In this document: piece by piece, positions 10,582 through 21,569 of the stretch
Layout: each line of letters begins with the position of its first letter
How positions within the stretch are numbered: the stretch's first letter is position 1
Origin: Tribonema minus
Lineage: Eukaryota > Sar > Xanthophyceae > Tribonematales > Tribonemataceae
Assembly (NCBI GenBank): GCA_017506865.1
Contig: JAFCMP010000082.1
Span: forward strand, 186,001 to 250,000
DNA: 64,000 nt
Direction of reading: 5' to 3'
Position numbers and translations under genes: made by a program
Notes under the pieces: model-generated
The model's database searches: none
Told to the model about the DNA's origin: nothing
What the model saw: only the letters and a program-made list of their open reading frames with translations

Positions 10582-11049
10582 TCAGGCGCCGCCGCCGCCC
10601 GCCCTCCGCGGCGTTGACTCTCCTCGCGTCGCCGCGCCGAGCATCGCCTGCTGCGCGGCCCTACGCGCCATCTCTTTCCTCTCCAATTGATACGCCTCGC
10701 TCTCCATGTCCAAGTCGTCTAAATCATCGTCATCGTCGTCATCTATGAGGGACTCCCACGGGTCTAGGTCCGCGAAGCGCAGGTACAGGAGGAAGGCGAC
10801 GACGGAGGCGAAGGCCACGGGCACGGCCTTGTTGGTCTTGTAGGGGGGGGGAGGGGGGGGGAGGGAGGGCGCTTCTGTCGCCCGCGCAAACAAGCGCTTC
10901 TGAACCTGCGGTTGGAAGCAGGTGGGCGTTGACGCATGCAGACGCATCAGCTGACGTGCTGCGGTGATGAGGTAGCGCAGCGTATGGCTGTGGTCGGATG
11001 CTCTGGGGGTTACAGCTGGCTGCAATAGTGCTGAGCGGTGCGGAGGCAA
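10582..11049 (-). CDS. small single-pass membrane protein, possibly mitochondrial (unknown family)
   Basis: Open frame of 155 residues. The first 60 residues are rich in Arg, Ser, Ala and Thr and nearly lack acidic residues, as in mitochondrial presequences. A proline run follows, then one hydrophobic helix (AVPVAFASVVAFLLYLRF), then an acidic cluster after DPWESLI, and a charged helix ending in a Gly/Ala tail. The proline run is encoded by a pyrimidine-rich tract that ends in TACAAG at 10837, so an intron could end there and the real C-terminal exon could be 10582-10836. In that case the N-terminus given here is wrong. I do not recognise the family. The compact hydrophobic plus acidic design and codon composition support a real gene. 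Confidence 0.55.
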   Translation of the reverse strand: MPPHRSALLQPAVTPRASDHSHTLRYLITAARQLMRLHASTPTCFQPQVQKRLFARATEAPSLPPPPPPYKTNKAVPVAFASVVAFLLYLRFADLDPWESLIDDDDDDDLDDLDMESEAYQLERKEMARRAAQQAMLGAATRGESTPRRAGGGGA

Positions 11050-13021
11050 GTCCTCCGCTGGCTTGTGGTATGTACGTCAGACAAGGTCACATGGCCGCAG
11101 TTGACGTGACCTTAGCACACAAACTGGTGTGCGATTGACATGTATCAAATAATGACGGGCGAAAATAGCGGAGCCTGACTGAACCCCAAGCACAGAACAA
11201 CAGGCCACGTTGGCATGCATTGCATTGCATTCACATTATACATGCCTGTCCTGAACACTGTCCAATGAGCAACCTTGCTGCTGTGACATTGCAGCAGGTG
11301 TTGCTCACAGCAATAATCATCTACTGATGAGGCATTGTCAATTTCCCATCATCAAAGCTCAGGGAGATGGCCCAACCAAACTCGGCGTTCTTCAGAACGA
11401 GTGATGGCAGAGGTACCGTTGCAGAGCAAGACTAGAACAGCGCAGTAACCGCATACAAACTGATAACAAGACTCTTTGACGTGCCGTGTGGGCTTTGACG
11501 TGCCGTGTGGGCAATCTACCGCACTGTCTGCATGCACTATTTTGACACCTGTTGTGACCCCTAACCCTAACCCTAGCCCTTGGTCGCACCACGTCAGATG
11601 ATTCATCATGAAAGCGGTGGTCAACTGGTGACTAGGGAGATGTGCTGGTGCCACCGCCGCTTCCTTTGCACATTGCAGCAGTGCATCAGAATGATGGCAG
11701 ACACGTGCGTTGGTATCACTTCGTGCGTTGTGAGGGCGCCTAGGGACAGACTGCACGGAAAGACTGCTCATCTATGCTGCCCGCCTTGACTCGATGTCGT
11801 GACCCTGATCACTTCATTTTGAAAATGACTTGTGTGTGGCCATGAAAAGGAAACAGGATTGAAGGGTATCACTGAAGTTATTTCTGACTGGCGCCTCTGC
11901 TACTCCACCGCTGGCCCACATAGTGAAGTCGACTATCAACAACGATTACACTTCAGGTAAGTCATGCACTGAGCCGCTCTGATGCTTGGCAGCAGCGAGC
12001 GCAGAATACCAGGTGCTGCCAATTGCATGCTGCAGCATGAATACCTATTGCACAGCCGTATATGATGAGCTTGCATGCATGCTCCTGCGGCACATGTATT
12101 GTTGACATCTAGTGCAACAAAGCTCGCATAGGAATGTGGAGTAGTACCGGCAGACAGCAATCATGATGGTTTTGTACTTGACGGAGCCCGGCAATTCGAC
12201 TGCTTTCAAATCAGGCTACAACATAACAGATCATTCAGCAGTGCCACTGCAAGCTTACTGGTGTGGCAGCAGGAGCTGTGTGAGTCCACGCAGCCAGCTT
12301 GAAGTTCTACTGAAAGTGCCACAGTCAGTGCTGAGAATCCGTTTCAAGCTCTGAAAGCTTGGCAAATGGGAATTAGTCCACATAGTTCGTTACAAGCCAC
12401 AGAGCGAGTTTACACATGCCTGGCTGAAAACTCTCGAATTCCATGATTGCCAACTGTGACAATTCTTGTGACATTCTTGCACCAAGAACCACAAAAGTGA
12501 CTGGTGTTACCGCACATCATCAAGGCTCCTATCGAATTTTGGGCTATGACATCAATATCATAAACCAATGCTACATAGCAGCGTAATCTCAGTGCAGAGC
12601 GTCGGATGATCCAGGATCGCACAGAGTGATTTATTTTAGCACTCACCAACAATCGCTGCTGCTGCTTTCTTAACCTGCATGCCGTTCCGCCTCCTGCGCG
12701 CCTTACTGCCGCCATCCCAGCTGCCGCGCCTGCTCGTAGCATCATGTGTCTCGCAGTGCAAAAAGCTTCTTGAAGTCCCCCCCCCCCCTGACTCACTCAC
12801 CCTGTTGTGCTGACACTGCCTGAGCTCGTGCCGCTTGCAGCGCACAGACAGTGTGACAGCATATACACAGGGCTTAGAGGACACAGGCTTAGAGGAAGGA
12901 CGCCTACGACGTACCAGCAGTAGCTAGTAGGAAGCAGCTCGCTGGCGCCATCGAACGCGGCAGAAAGGAGGCATAGAACGAACGCAAATTGGACACCGGA
13001 ACAAGGAGCAGGAGCGACACC
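11050..13021. other. intergenic region upstream of the DUF2358 gene
   Basis: No convincing gene. Contents include a 19-bp direct duplication (TTTGACGTGCCGTGTGGGC, 11475-11512), a short CCCTAACCCTAACCCTA tract near 11560, and a C-run at about 12779-12788. The last 150 bp before 13022 are purine-rich and likely form the 5' UTR. Confidence 0.4.
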
Positions 13022-16000
13022 ATGTGCGCAAAAAAGCTGAGCGTGGCGGTGTTCACGCTTACTCTATCGCTGGTAAATGGCTTCGTGGGTGCTCCTTACT
13101 CGCTGGCCACGCAGAGGCTGAGCCACCCCACACAGAAACCGGACCAGTTTTTCATCACGCACGAGCCTGTTTCCAAGGCCAGCGCAGCAGCCAGGACGGA
13201 AAGGCGCAGCGTTGCCATGTCCAACCTGTCTTTCAGCAGCGTGGCGAGGACGGAATCGTCGCTGCTGGAGGAGCTGAAGCGGAGAGAGGTCTTCGGCATG
13301 CCTCCCCCACCCAATGGCAACCGGAACCCTGACTTTGAGCCCAATCTGGGCAAAGTCATCGACACCCTGAGGAGCGATTATCCGGAGCTGCTTAATGAGC
13401 CGCTGGACTATTCCATTTACACAGACGACATTACTGTCAAGGACCCCTCTGGAGTGGAGTTCAAGGGCATCGGAACCTGTGAGTACTCACCAGCAATCGT
13501 AATGTTCGTTTTGTCCAGCAAGTGAAACTCAGCCTTGTAGCTCTTATGGCAGTATGCTACTGCGGCTGAGCGATGTGCTTCTGTCTCGGTTAGCATGGTT
13601 CGAATGGCAGGCATGGCACCTGTAACTGGTCCGCCTTCACGTCTTACCTACGCCACGTTGGTTCGTCGCACACACAGTACTGAAAATAAGCCATACAACT
13701 GCACTTGTGCAGGCTGCTTGTTGCATGGACAGGTATCTCCTTTTGCAGGTCTGTGGCACTTCATTTCAGACACATAGGCCACATGCTTCGAAATCTGTGT
13801 GCCACGAACACGCCAACTTCCAGACCCACTGTCACAAAGATGCAGCTGCAACCGACATTCAAGCCATAGTCTCTGACAGCGTACCGAAGCAGTCGCAAGC
13901 ATTTGGCTTACTGTCATAAACGCTACCCTATATCAATGTACTAAGTACACTGTGCTGTCCAGCAGTGCTGAAGTCGTCGCGCTTCTTCTCCAACAGCAGT
14001 GTGATTGCCAGCCGCTCCTGTGCGGCGATGCAGGAGATCGTGTGTAATACATGTATCACCGTAATGTGACGCACTTGTAACATCATGCGATGGCTTCAGA
14101 TTTTGGCCACTGACTGCAGCAGCTAGCCCGGCAGTGACGCTGGCGAGCCTTGAACAAGGCAACTTCGATGCACACACTTCTAGAAGTGCTACTTGTCGAC
14201 AGCACACATTGCCTCTGGCAGCATCCTTGCGATCTCTATTGCGCGAGTGCTGCAGCAGTGCCTTTCATTGCACTTAATGTGCAGAAATGCGCTGTGGCTG
14301 TCCTGCTTTACGTGTTGTGTCCTTGTGCGTACGGCTGGCGCTTGACCCCTCTTTCGAGTCGAGACCAGCACTGCTTCACACCGATCGACAGCTTTACGCA
14401 TCAACTGCGGATGGTTCTGCTGCATGTGTCGGTTGATCTGGCTCACGCGTAGACCCAGTAGCAGACACTCTCACTTCACCTGCTCTCTTCCTGAGGCACG
14501 GAGGCGACTCACAGCGGAAGTCGAAGTTGACCACAGGTGCGCTTCCCTGTGCACGCGTAGGCACGCGTTGTTTCATTGCGCGCTGCTCGTCCCGCCCCCC
14601 TGAGCGATGCGCTGAACTTGCGCGCGCTTCCTCTTGCCCCTGCGACCGCACCTCCTGTCTGCGCCTCCATCACCTCCAGCTCCACCATCCTGTAGTGTCG
14701 CACCCTCAAACTTATGTGTGTTTTGGTGCTGACAACTGACAACTTGAACTTCTGTGCTGACGACTTGAACTTATGGTGCTGAAACACCTGTCTCCTCATG
14801 CCTGCCCCCCGCCGTTCGTTCGCTCTCGCGTGCGCCGCAGACAAGCGCCTGTTTGCGACGCTGCGCTTCTTCCGCCACACGTTCGTCGACACGGTGGACA
14901 CGCGCTTCCGCGTGACGTACGACTGGGCGCGCCAGCGCGTGCGCGTCAACTGGCACATGGCGCTGTCCTTCAAGGCGCGCGCGGGGCACCCCGTCTTTGT
15001 GGACTGCATCTCCGTCTACCACATCAACGACGAGGTGAGAGGAGCGGCGCATGTGTGCTTCAAAGAAGTGTATCGCCATGTGTTTGCGTGGTTTGCGATG
15101 GTGCGACCGTGCTGCGTTTGCGTGGTAGGGTCAGGGGTAGGGCTGGGATTAGGGTAAGGGCTAGGGTTAGGGTTAGCCCGTCTTTGTGGACTGCATCTCC
15201 GTCTACCACATCAACGACGAGGTGAGAGGATCGGCGCGCTGGTTGTCATAGAAGTGCATTGTCGTGTGCTGGTGTGCGACGGTGCGGCTGTGCAGCATTT
15301 GCATCTCAGGGCTAGGGTTAGGGCTGGGATTAGGGTTAGGGCTAGGGTTAGGGCAAGCCCGTCTTTGTGGACTGCATCTCCGTCTACCACATCAACGACG
15401 AGGTGAGAGGAGCGGCGAACGTGTTTGTAATGGAAGTGCATTGCCGGGTGCTGGTGTGGTTCGCGACGGTGCGACTGTGCGGCGTTTGCGTCTCAGGGTC
15501 AGGGTTAGAGCTGGGACTAGGGTTAGGGCTAGGACTAGGGTCAGGGCTGGGTTAAGGTTAGGGCTAAGGTAAGGTTTGAGTCAATAGCGAGAGGCGCGAG
15601 AGCTGTTGAGCGCGGCAGCAGTGAGTAGGCGGCGGCGCTGTCATGTCAGGTGCATCAGTGTTGGGGTTGTGTTTATTGACAGGAGCCATGTGACTCCATC
15701 ACTCAACCTGACTTGAACGTGTGCTGCGTCGCGGGTACAGACTGTTTTGCCAACTGGTGGCAGACCGTGTTGGGGCTGCGAGGAGCCACTAGAAACTCCT
15801 GCACGTGCGAGGTTGTTCAGAACAATGCCACAGATGATCTGGCAAGACACGCTGTGAACTTCGAGGGCAGTGGCTACATGTGGTGCATCCGGTGGTCCCG
15901 TGACGTCAACTATGCAATCAACTGGTCCAACTTTGCTTTAAGCCATCCGGTTTCTGACGTCAGTGCTCACCGCCTTGCTCGCGTGCCTGTGTTGGTTCTT

Positions 16001-17948
16001 GCAGGGCTTCGTCAGCGCTCATGATCTGGAAACCATCATGGTCAACGGCGAGGTGCGTCAACTGTAGTAAGGCTCGGCCTGATCATAGTATATAATTATA
16101 ATAATAAATGTATCAACTTATTGTTAGGGCGTACATTCCTGGCGTCAGGCCGCCTGCACATTTTTGGAAAGCCTCACACTGGCTTTCCCTCAGCATTCTA
16201 CGTTCTTCTGCTTAGCAGTTAAGCTGCACAAAGCTTATTCTCCCCACACCTTCCTGTCTCGTACACACCTGATGCTTGTTTCCCTGTTCACCTCGTACTT
16301 CACACCATCTGTCTTTCCCCTTGCAATGCGCCACCTCTCCTGACCTTGACCCCCCCCCCCCCCCCCCCCCCCCCCCTCCCCACCCCCTAAACAGGGCTTC
16401 GCCAGCGCGTACGACCTGCAGGCAATGTTGGGCCTCTTCCCCACATTCCCCCCCCCCTTCCCTCGCCACGCGCCCTCTCTTCTGACCTTTGACCCCCAAC
16501 CCCCCCCCCCCCCTCACCCCAAACAGGGCTTCGCCAGCGCGTACGACCTGCAGGCGATGATGGGCCTCTGGGTGCGCTCCGAGAAGGGCGTCGGCGCCGC
16601 CGCCGCCGCCACCACCACCGCGATGAGCGCCGCCACCACCGCCCTGAGCGCTGCTGCCACCGCCACCTCGCTGAGCACTGCCGCCACAGCGGTGGCGAGC
16701 GCTGCCACCGGGACGCTGGCGGCGGCGCTGCGCGGCGACAGCAGCGGCGGCGGCGACGCGGGCAAGGACCGCAGCAAGGCGCCGCGCCTCGCGTGGCCCA
16801 AGGTCGACCTGCCGAGCGGCTGCGAGGACTCGTGGGACTGCGAGTCGCCCATGACGTGCTGCGACTTTGCGCTGTTCAAGGTGCGTGGCGGGTGGCAGAG
16901 CGACGCACTCGTCCTATCACTTCTGTGTACTTTGTGTAATTTTGATTGAGGGGCGAAAACCGTATGAATAACACAATGTGCAACTCATGTACGCATGTGC
17001 TGTATCAGACGTGTAGCACATGCGCTATCTACACGCTCAAACGGTCACTGAACGCCAAGCCAACTGCAGATGGGCTCCCATCAGGACTGAGGGTTTGTGT
17101 ACTGCGTTGGTAAAATTCATGACAGGTCACTCAGCGTCAAGAGCGACTTGTTTGCCGAAGCGCGGGGCGTTGCGCGCCTGCGCTCGGCGGCACGCACGCA
17201 GACACTGGTGGTGCTACGAGGGTGATCGCTCGGTGGCGTAACGCAAGTTCAGCCACATGCGAGTCACGGACGTGTACAAAAAAGAGTACATGAGTGACGC
17301 CAATAAAGTCAGCGCAGGATGGTCAGTGGCTGATGATGCGCTGCGTGTCCGCTCTCAGCGAGGGGAGTGTGATGTGGCTCCAGGCTGGTCCGCTACGATA
17401 CATTGGCATTGTTGATGCCGGTACGGGGAATTCGCAGGATGTTGCACCGAGCGTGGTGCCAATGTTAGTTGCCTTGAAGTATGTGAGTCACTACCCCCAT
17501 CATTAATCTCGAACTTCAAGCTGCGCCATGAATCACTCTGCAGGTAAGCTACCACCAGGAGATGGATCCCCTCCTTGTACCCTACACACACCACCACATC
17601 CATGCCCGTACATGCCCGTCGATTGGCGACGCTGTCACTTGCCCTCGCCCCCTGGCTCAGCCTGCACTGAGCGTGATGCCGCATCACTCACATGGTCATC
17701 TTACACGCACCCCTGTCCATGCTCTTAGACACCAGCCCTCCCCCCCGGCTCACTCCATGGTGAGCGTCATGCCACATCAATCAACATGATCATCTGACAC
17801 GCGCTTGACCGTGCTCTCCATGACCGACGCGTAGGTGTGCTGCAATCAGGGCATGGGCAGCCCCGTCACGGAGCCGCGCCTCGTGCCCATACCCATACCC
17901 GTGGAGGACTACCCGCAGTACCCCCCCCGCTACCCCGACTACTACTGA
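13022..17948 (+). CDS. plastid-targeted DUF2358-family protein with Cys-rich C-terminus
   Basis: Five exons: 13022-13478, 14841-15034, 16005-16052, 16527-16880, 17835-17948; all phases agree and give 388 residues. The N-terminus is a signal peptide (SVAVFTLTLSLVNG) followed by FVGAP, the Phe-led start of a transit peptide typical of red-lineage secondary plastids. The next region is DUF2358: LRSDYPELL, then DYSIYTDDITVKDPSG, F-G-I-G-T-Y-K, LRFFRHTFVD, and SVYHINDEG. A variable Ala/Thr-rich linker leads to a cysteine motif C-x5-C-x5-CC-x7-CC in the last two exons, then a Pro/Tyr-rich tail. DUF2358 proteins occur in cyanobacteria and plastids and have no firm biochemical role. ATG at 13022 is chosen because it begins the signal peptide. 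Exon 3 resembles the start of exon 4, so it may be optional: skipping it keeps the frame. Confidence 0.86.
15177..15402 (+). repeat. two extra copies of the DUF2358 exon-2 end with donor, in TTAGGG-rich DNA
   Basis: The last 45 nt of exon 2 (14990-15034, encoding PVFVDCISVYHINDE) are repeated without change at 15177-15221 and 15358-15402, each followed by GTGAGAGG as in the real donor. The rest of each roughly 185-bp unit is diverged intron sequence ending in GGGCTAGGGTTAGGG-type repeats. A third repeat-rich tail runs to about 15575. Confidence 0.95.
16395..16439 (+). pseudogene. acceptor-side copy of DUF2358 exon 4
   Basis: After a C-rich tract and an AAACAG acceptor, 45 nt copy the start of exon 4 (GFASAYDLQAM) with two differences, then run into C-rich intron sequence without a donor. 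It is 132 bp upstream of the real exon at 16527. The copied unit includes the upstream CTGACC(T)TTGACCC and the poly(C) tract. Confidence 0.88.
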
Positions 17949-19772
17949 GCGGACTTCAACATCAACTTCCAGGCGTAAACGCATGGGGATGGGGGCCCCC
18001 GCGATGTCGTGTGGGGGGCTCAATGACCCATGATTGCACCAGTATGAGGCGTTTGACTCAGCGCTATGGGTGTGGCGGCGCTTACAGGGGGACCTTGGTA
18101 AGGGTCTCTTGTGCGAAGTGACGGTGCGGCGGAGGCGGAGTTTTGGGGGACAGTTTGCGGCAGGTTGCGGCAAAGCCCCTCTTGGGCCACCAACTTCATG
18201 TTGAGGTTGCCAATGAGGTGCCACTTACAGTTCTAGCGAAGCGCGTCTATTCAGGCGACGCCCTTCGCTGTGACTGTGCACGATGATTGAAGCTGCCGAG
18301 GGTGGCATCGTCGCTGCTCGGCAAGCGGGGAAAGCGTGCCGAGGGTACGCACGTATATAAATGGCACGCGTGCCAGCGCTGGCGCGCAGGGGCTCCGTTG
18401 GCCGATCTTCGAGCTCAAGCAGCAGCAGTTACTTAAATCACATGCGTATGGGTTAAATTATAAAGGCCTGCATGGGCGGGTGAAGGGGGGGTGGGGGGTG
18501 GGGCTTGTGATTGTAAGGCTGTGTTGTTCTTGAGAGCACTGTCGAAAGAGGCGTAGTGTGCGGCTGGTTTGCGGCTGGGCCACGCCTTGGTGCAGTAGTA
18601 TGTAGGTTACCTGCGTAGATGTATGTTGACATTCCTGCCAGCTGGCGGTTTTGAGAGCCTGTACATGAATGTTTCAAGCACCCTATGTCCCTTCAGTCTT
18701 GTGTGCTGTGGCTGTGTTTGCTGTCACCATGCTCTCACCTGCAGTCATGCATGCCGATGTGAGCATACAATGGCAGGCAGCGGCTGGCGTGTGCACGCTT
18801 GGGCGTTGGTCCTTGCTGTTTGCGCAATGCTACCTAATAGCCTTGCTGTTTGTGCATGCTACTTAATTGTATCGGAATCGGCACATGTATTACTGCAGTA
18901 GCTGGCTGACCACAAAAGCAACCTTTGCTGGTTCCTTTGCATGATGCCTCCGGTCAATGCAGTGCCTTCTGAATAGCTCTCAACCACTGTGCATCCTATT
19001 GAACATGGTCCATAATTGGCCTTTTGGGGCGAAGGATGCTGAAATCCTGCGAGCACCAGACGTGACTTTACAGCTCATGATCGAAGACATGCTTCCAGAA
19101 GACTTGGAGATGCATTAGTGAACATCTGCTGTGATATGCTGCACAGATTGCATGCTAGGTCGCAGCATTAAGTTTGCATGCTAGACATTGTGCGCACATA
19201 TAGTATGGTAACATGCAATGGCAATGCTCAATAGCGTACGAGCAAGCAAATTTGCTGCGAGGCAGCCAAGAAGCTCGAGGCAGTGGTCTCAGTGCGCTAA
19301 TGTATTGTGGTGTCTGTCATGTAGCATGCATGCATGACGGTCTCGGTGGAATGGGGGTGGGCACTGCAGAAACGGGGCAGCATGGCAGGCCTTTACACCA
19401 TATGTGCAATGACCAAGCGCCAGATGTAGTGCTGTCAAGCTGGTATAAATAATACTTGAGGTGCGTCGCCTGCCTTAATGTTTGCTGCACCTCAGTCACA
19501 CACACCGCCCACTGATACATGTATGGATGCTGACGCATGCTCCTGCGGTGCACTGCCTGCACACTTGCATGCAGTGGTGCGCATGAAGGTTCAGTTCTGT
19601 AACTGCCTTTGAGCATCAAATTCAGCTGCAGGCGGTGGCGGACATGTTTTGGGCGGACATGTTTTTCTGGGTGCAGCTTGAAACCCCAAGGCGCCGCAAC
19701 AGAAGCCTGGCAGCATGCTTGTCTTGCTGCTCCTACACGCTACTCAGAGGGGCCAGCACCCGTCGTGCCCTC
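17949..19772. other. intergenic region
   Basis: No gene recognised. A TATATAAAT element lies at about 18354, 40 bp downstream of a GC-rich stretch, but no ORF of note follows it. The rest is low-GC sequence with short open frames that have no coding signature. The region includes the likely 3' UTR of the DUF2358 gene and the 3' flank of the minus-strand paralogue. Confidence 0.35.
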
Positions 19773-20696
19773 TCACATTTCGGACAGAATAGACAGCTTC
19801 ATGACCACTACCGCTCCCTTGTACCTGCCGGTCCACACACGCACGGCGTAAATTCTGCCGACTGAAGGCGGGTCCCAGCAAAAGCTGTAGCCGCGGGTGC
19901 CCCCGAGCCTCGGGGTGACCTTGCATCCGTCCTTGGCCCGGGTGCCAAAGTAGAGGCTGTTGATGACTGCATCAGCAGTGCCGCCAATCGTCTCGATGAT
20001 GCCGTCCGTGGTGAACTCCTGCAGCTGGCCGCCAGTGCCGCCATGAAGACAGCTGCCCAGAGCAAGTGCGTCAACACACTCACCCCACCTGATGCCGAAG
20101 CGCATGCGCGGCTCCAAGCACTGCCAGGCAGACACATTGTCATAACTGCAGTTGAAGGCTGTGCTCCCCCCCACGTTGTGCTCCACCAGGCCAGGGGTGG
20201 TGTAGATGACGAGCTCGGTTTCATCCTCAATCTGCCGCCGAGTTTTGACGTGCGCACCCTCGAGGGCGGTTATGTTCCATGTACCCAGCCGCACCTCCCA
20301 GGATTCGTCGAAGATGGCGGTGCCATCTTGGCTCTCGATGAGCGTAATGAGCTGCTCTCTGTTCAGCTTCAGGACGGTGGTGCTGAGCATCAGATGAAGG
20401 CAGCACGTCACGGTGGTTGGAGCTGGGTACTTCGCGCTCTCAGCGCCGATCTTCTTGCACTCCATATCTGTGATCACAGCCAGCACTTCGCCTTCCGCGA
20501 CCGTGTAGGTCGAAGCGCTCGTCAGCACAGGCGCCTGTGCAGGCATGCTTGCCTGGAATTCGAAGAAAGGTTTTGCCATAATCGGCGTCATCTTGCTGTT
20601 CCAGTTGAGATGCGACATCGACAAGGCATCCGCATCACTGGTGATCGTGGCCGTGCCAGCGCCATCGTGCAGCAGATGAAGGTGGTAGTACCTCAT
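19773..20696 (-). CDS. uncharacterised protein, tandem paralogue A
   Basis: Intronless frame of 307 residues starting MRYYHLHLLHDGAG. The start is chosen because paralogue B begins with the matching MKYYHLRLLHDGAG. Shared blocks are MECKKI, CCLHL-LSTT-L-L-R, LTLIES-DG-A-FD, SWEVRLGTW-ITALEGA, VKTRRQIE, TELVIY-TPGLVEH-VG, LEP-MRFG, ALGSC, TTDG-IETIGG and PPSVGRIYA-RV-TG. There is no signal peptide or membrane helix. The C-terminal third (glycine-rich beta-like pattern ending KLSILSEM) has a faint look of a jacalin-type beta-prism, which I cannot support further. Paralogue-wide conservation shows that it is, or recently was, a real gene. Function unknown. Confidence 0.75.
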   Translation of the reverse strand: MRYYHLHLLHDGAGTATITSDADALSMSHLNWNSKMTPIMAKPFFEFQASMPAQAPVLTSASTYTVAEGEVLAVITDMECKKIGAESAKYPAPTTVTCCLHLMLSTTVLKLNREQLITLIESQDGTAIFDESWEVRLGTWNITALEGAHVKTRRQIEDETELVIYTTPGLVEHNVGGSTAFNCSYDNVSAWQCLEPRMRFGIRWGECVDALALGSCLHGGTGGQLQEFTTDGIIETIGGTADAVINSLYFGTRAKDGCKVTPRLGGTRGYSFCWDPPSVGRIYAVRVWTGRYKGAVVVMKLSILSEM

Positions 20697-21569
20697 GGTG
20701 TTAGGAAGAAGCAGCACTGCGAGCGCAGCGTCGCGTTAGCGGGGTCAGCGCGTGACTCGCCTTGCCCTGAGGAACAGTGTGACTCGCCAAGGGCCGCACA
20801 GAAAGGTGGGGGTTGCATGCAAGAAACAATGTTCGGCACGAAGTATGCGTGACCCACTCATGCCCACGTGCTGCAGCTGCGCTTGCGCTTGCTGTGAATC
20901 ACCTCTCGTCAATGCCCCTCAGATCAAGCAAATAAATAATGTATTTGGTGGCCAGCAGCATGCATGCTACAGTATGCATGCATGCCTAGACAACGTGACA
21001 GCAAGACGACGGCAGTGTATAAGCTGGTGATGTATATGGGGAAGGCGAAAGAGCCTTTCTCAGCATACGTGAATCTATCAAATCGCAAACATGTTGCACC
21101 GCTGTCAAGCACATGCATCAAGAAGTGGGAAGAAACACTTGTATTGATGTCGTGCTTTTTTGAGGAGGAAGTGAACCTGTTGGCGGATGTTGGCTGGTAG
21201 TTCTACCGAGAACAACACTTTACCGGTGCTGATGCATAGAGCACGGTAAAGCAGGCAGGGCAATTATCCTCTTGCTGCTACATCTCCATGAGAAGGATGA
21301 GACTATGCCACCGTTGACGCACACTCAAGGCCAGAACCCAAGCATGCATGTACAAAGGGGCACCTGCCTGCCGTGGTGTACACCAAGATGTACCTTGTTT
21401 GGCTATCATCATCTCTTGCTGTGAGTCACGCTTTTGTGCGGTGCGACATGGTGCGCCATCCGGTCCGCAGTCCCGCAGGGCCGCCTCGCTCGCACTCCTG
21501 CTTCAACCAAAGAAGTTGTATCTGGGTCTACATCAGCCGCAAAGAGAGGGCAAAGCTTGCTGCGTGCTG
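20697..21569. other. spacer between tandem paralogues
   Basis: No gene recognised. The part just 3' of paralogue B (about 21540-21570) resembles the 3' flank of paralogue A, as expected for a tandem duplication that included flanking DNA. TGCATGCATG-type motifs occur near 20960-20990. Confidence 0.45.

Noticed and set aside
15713..16004. Possible extra DUF2358 exon or exon-2 copy (WSRDVNYAINWSNFALS against WARQRVRVNWHMALS)
   Set aside because: The resemblance requires an indel and is not supported at nucleotide level by eye; left as doubtful.
18350..18365. TATATAAAT as a promoter
   Set aside because: No credible coding sequence follows within a reasonable distance on the plus strand.
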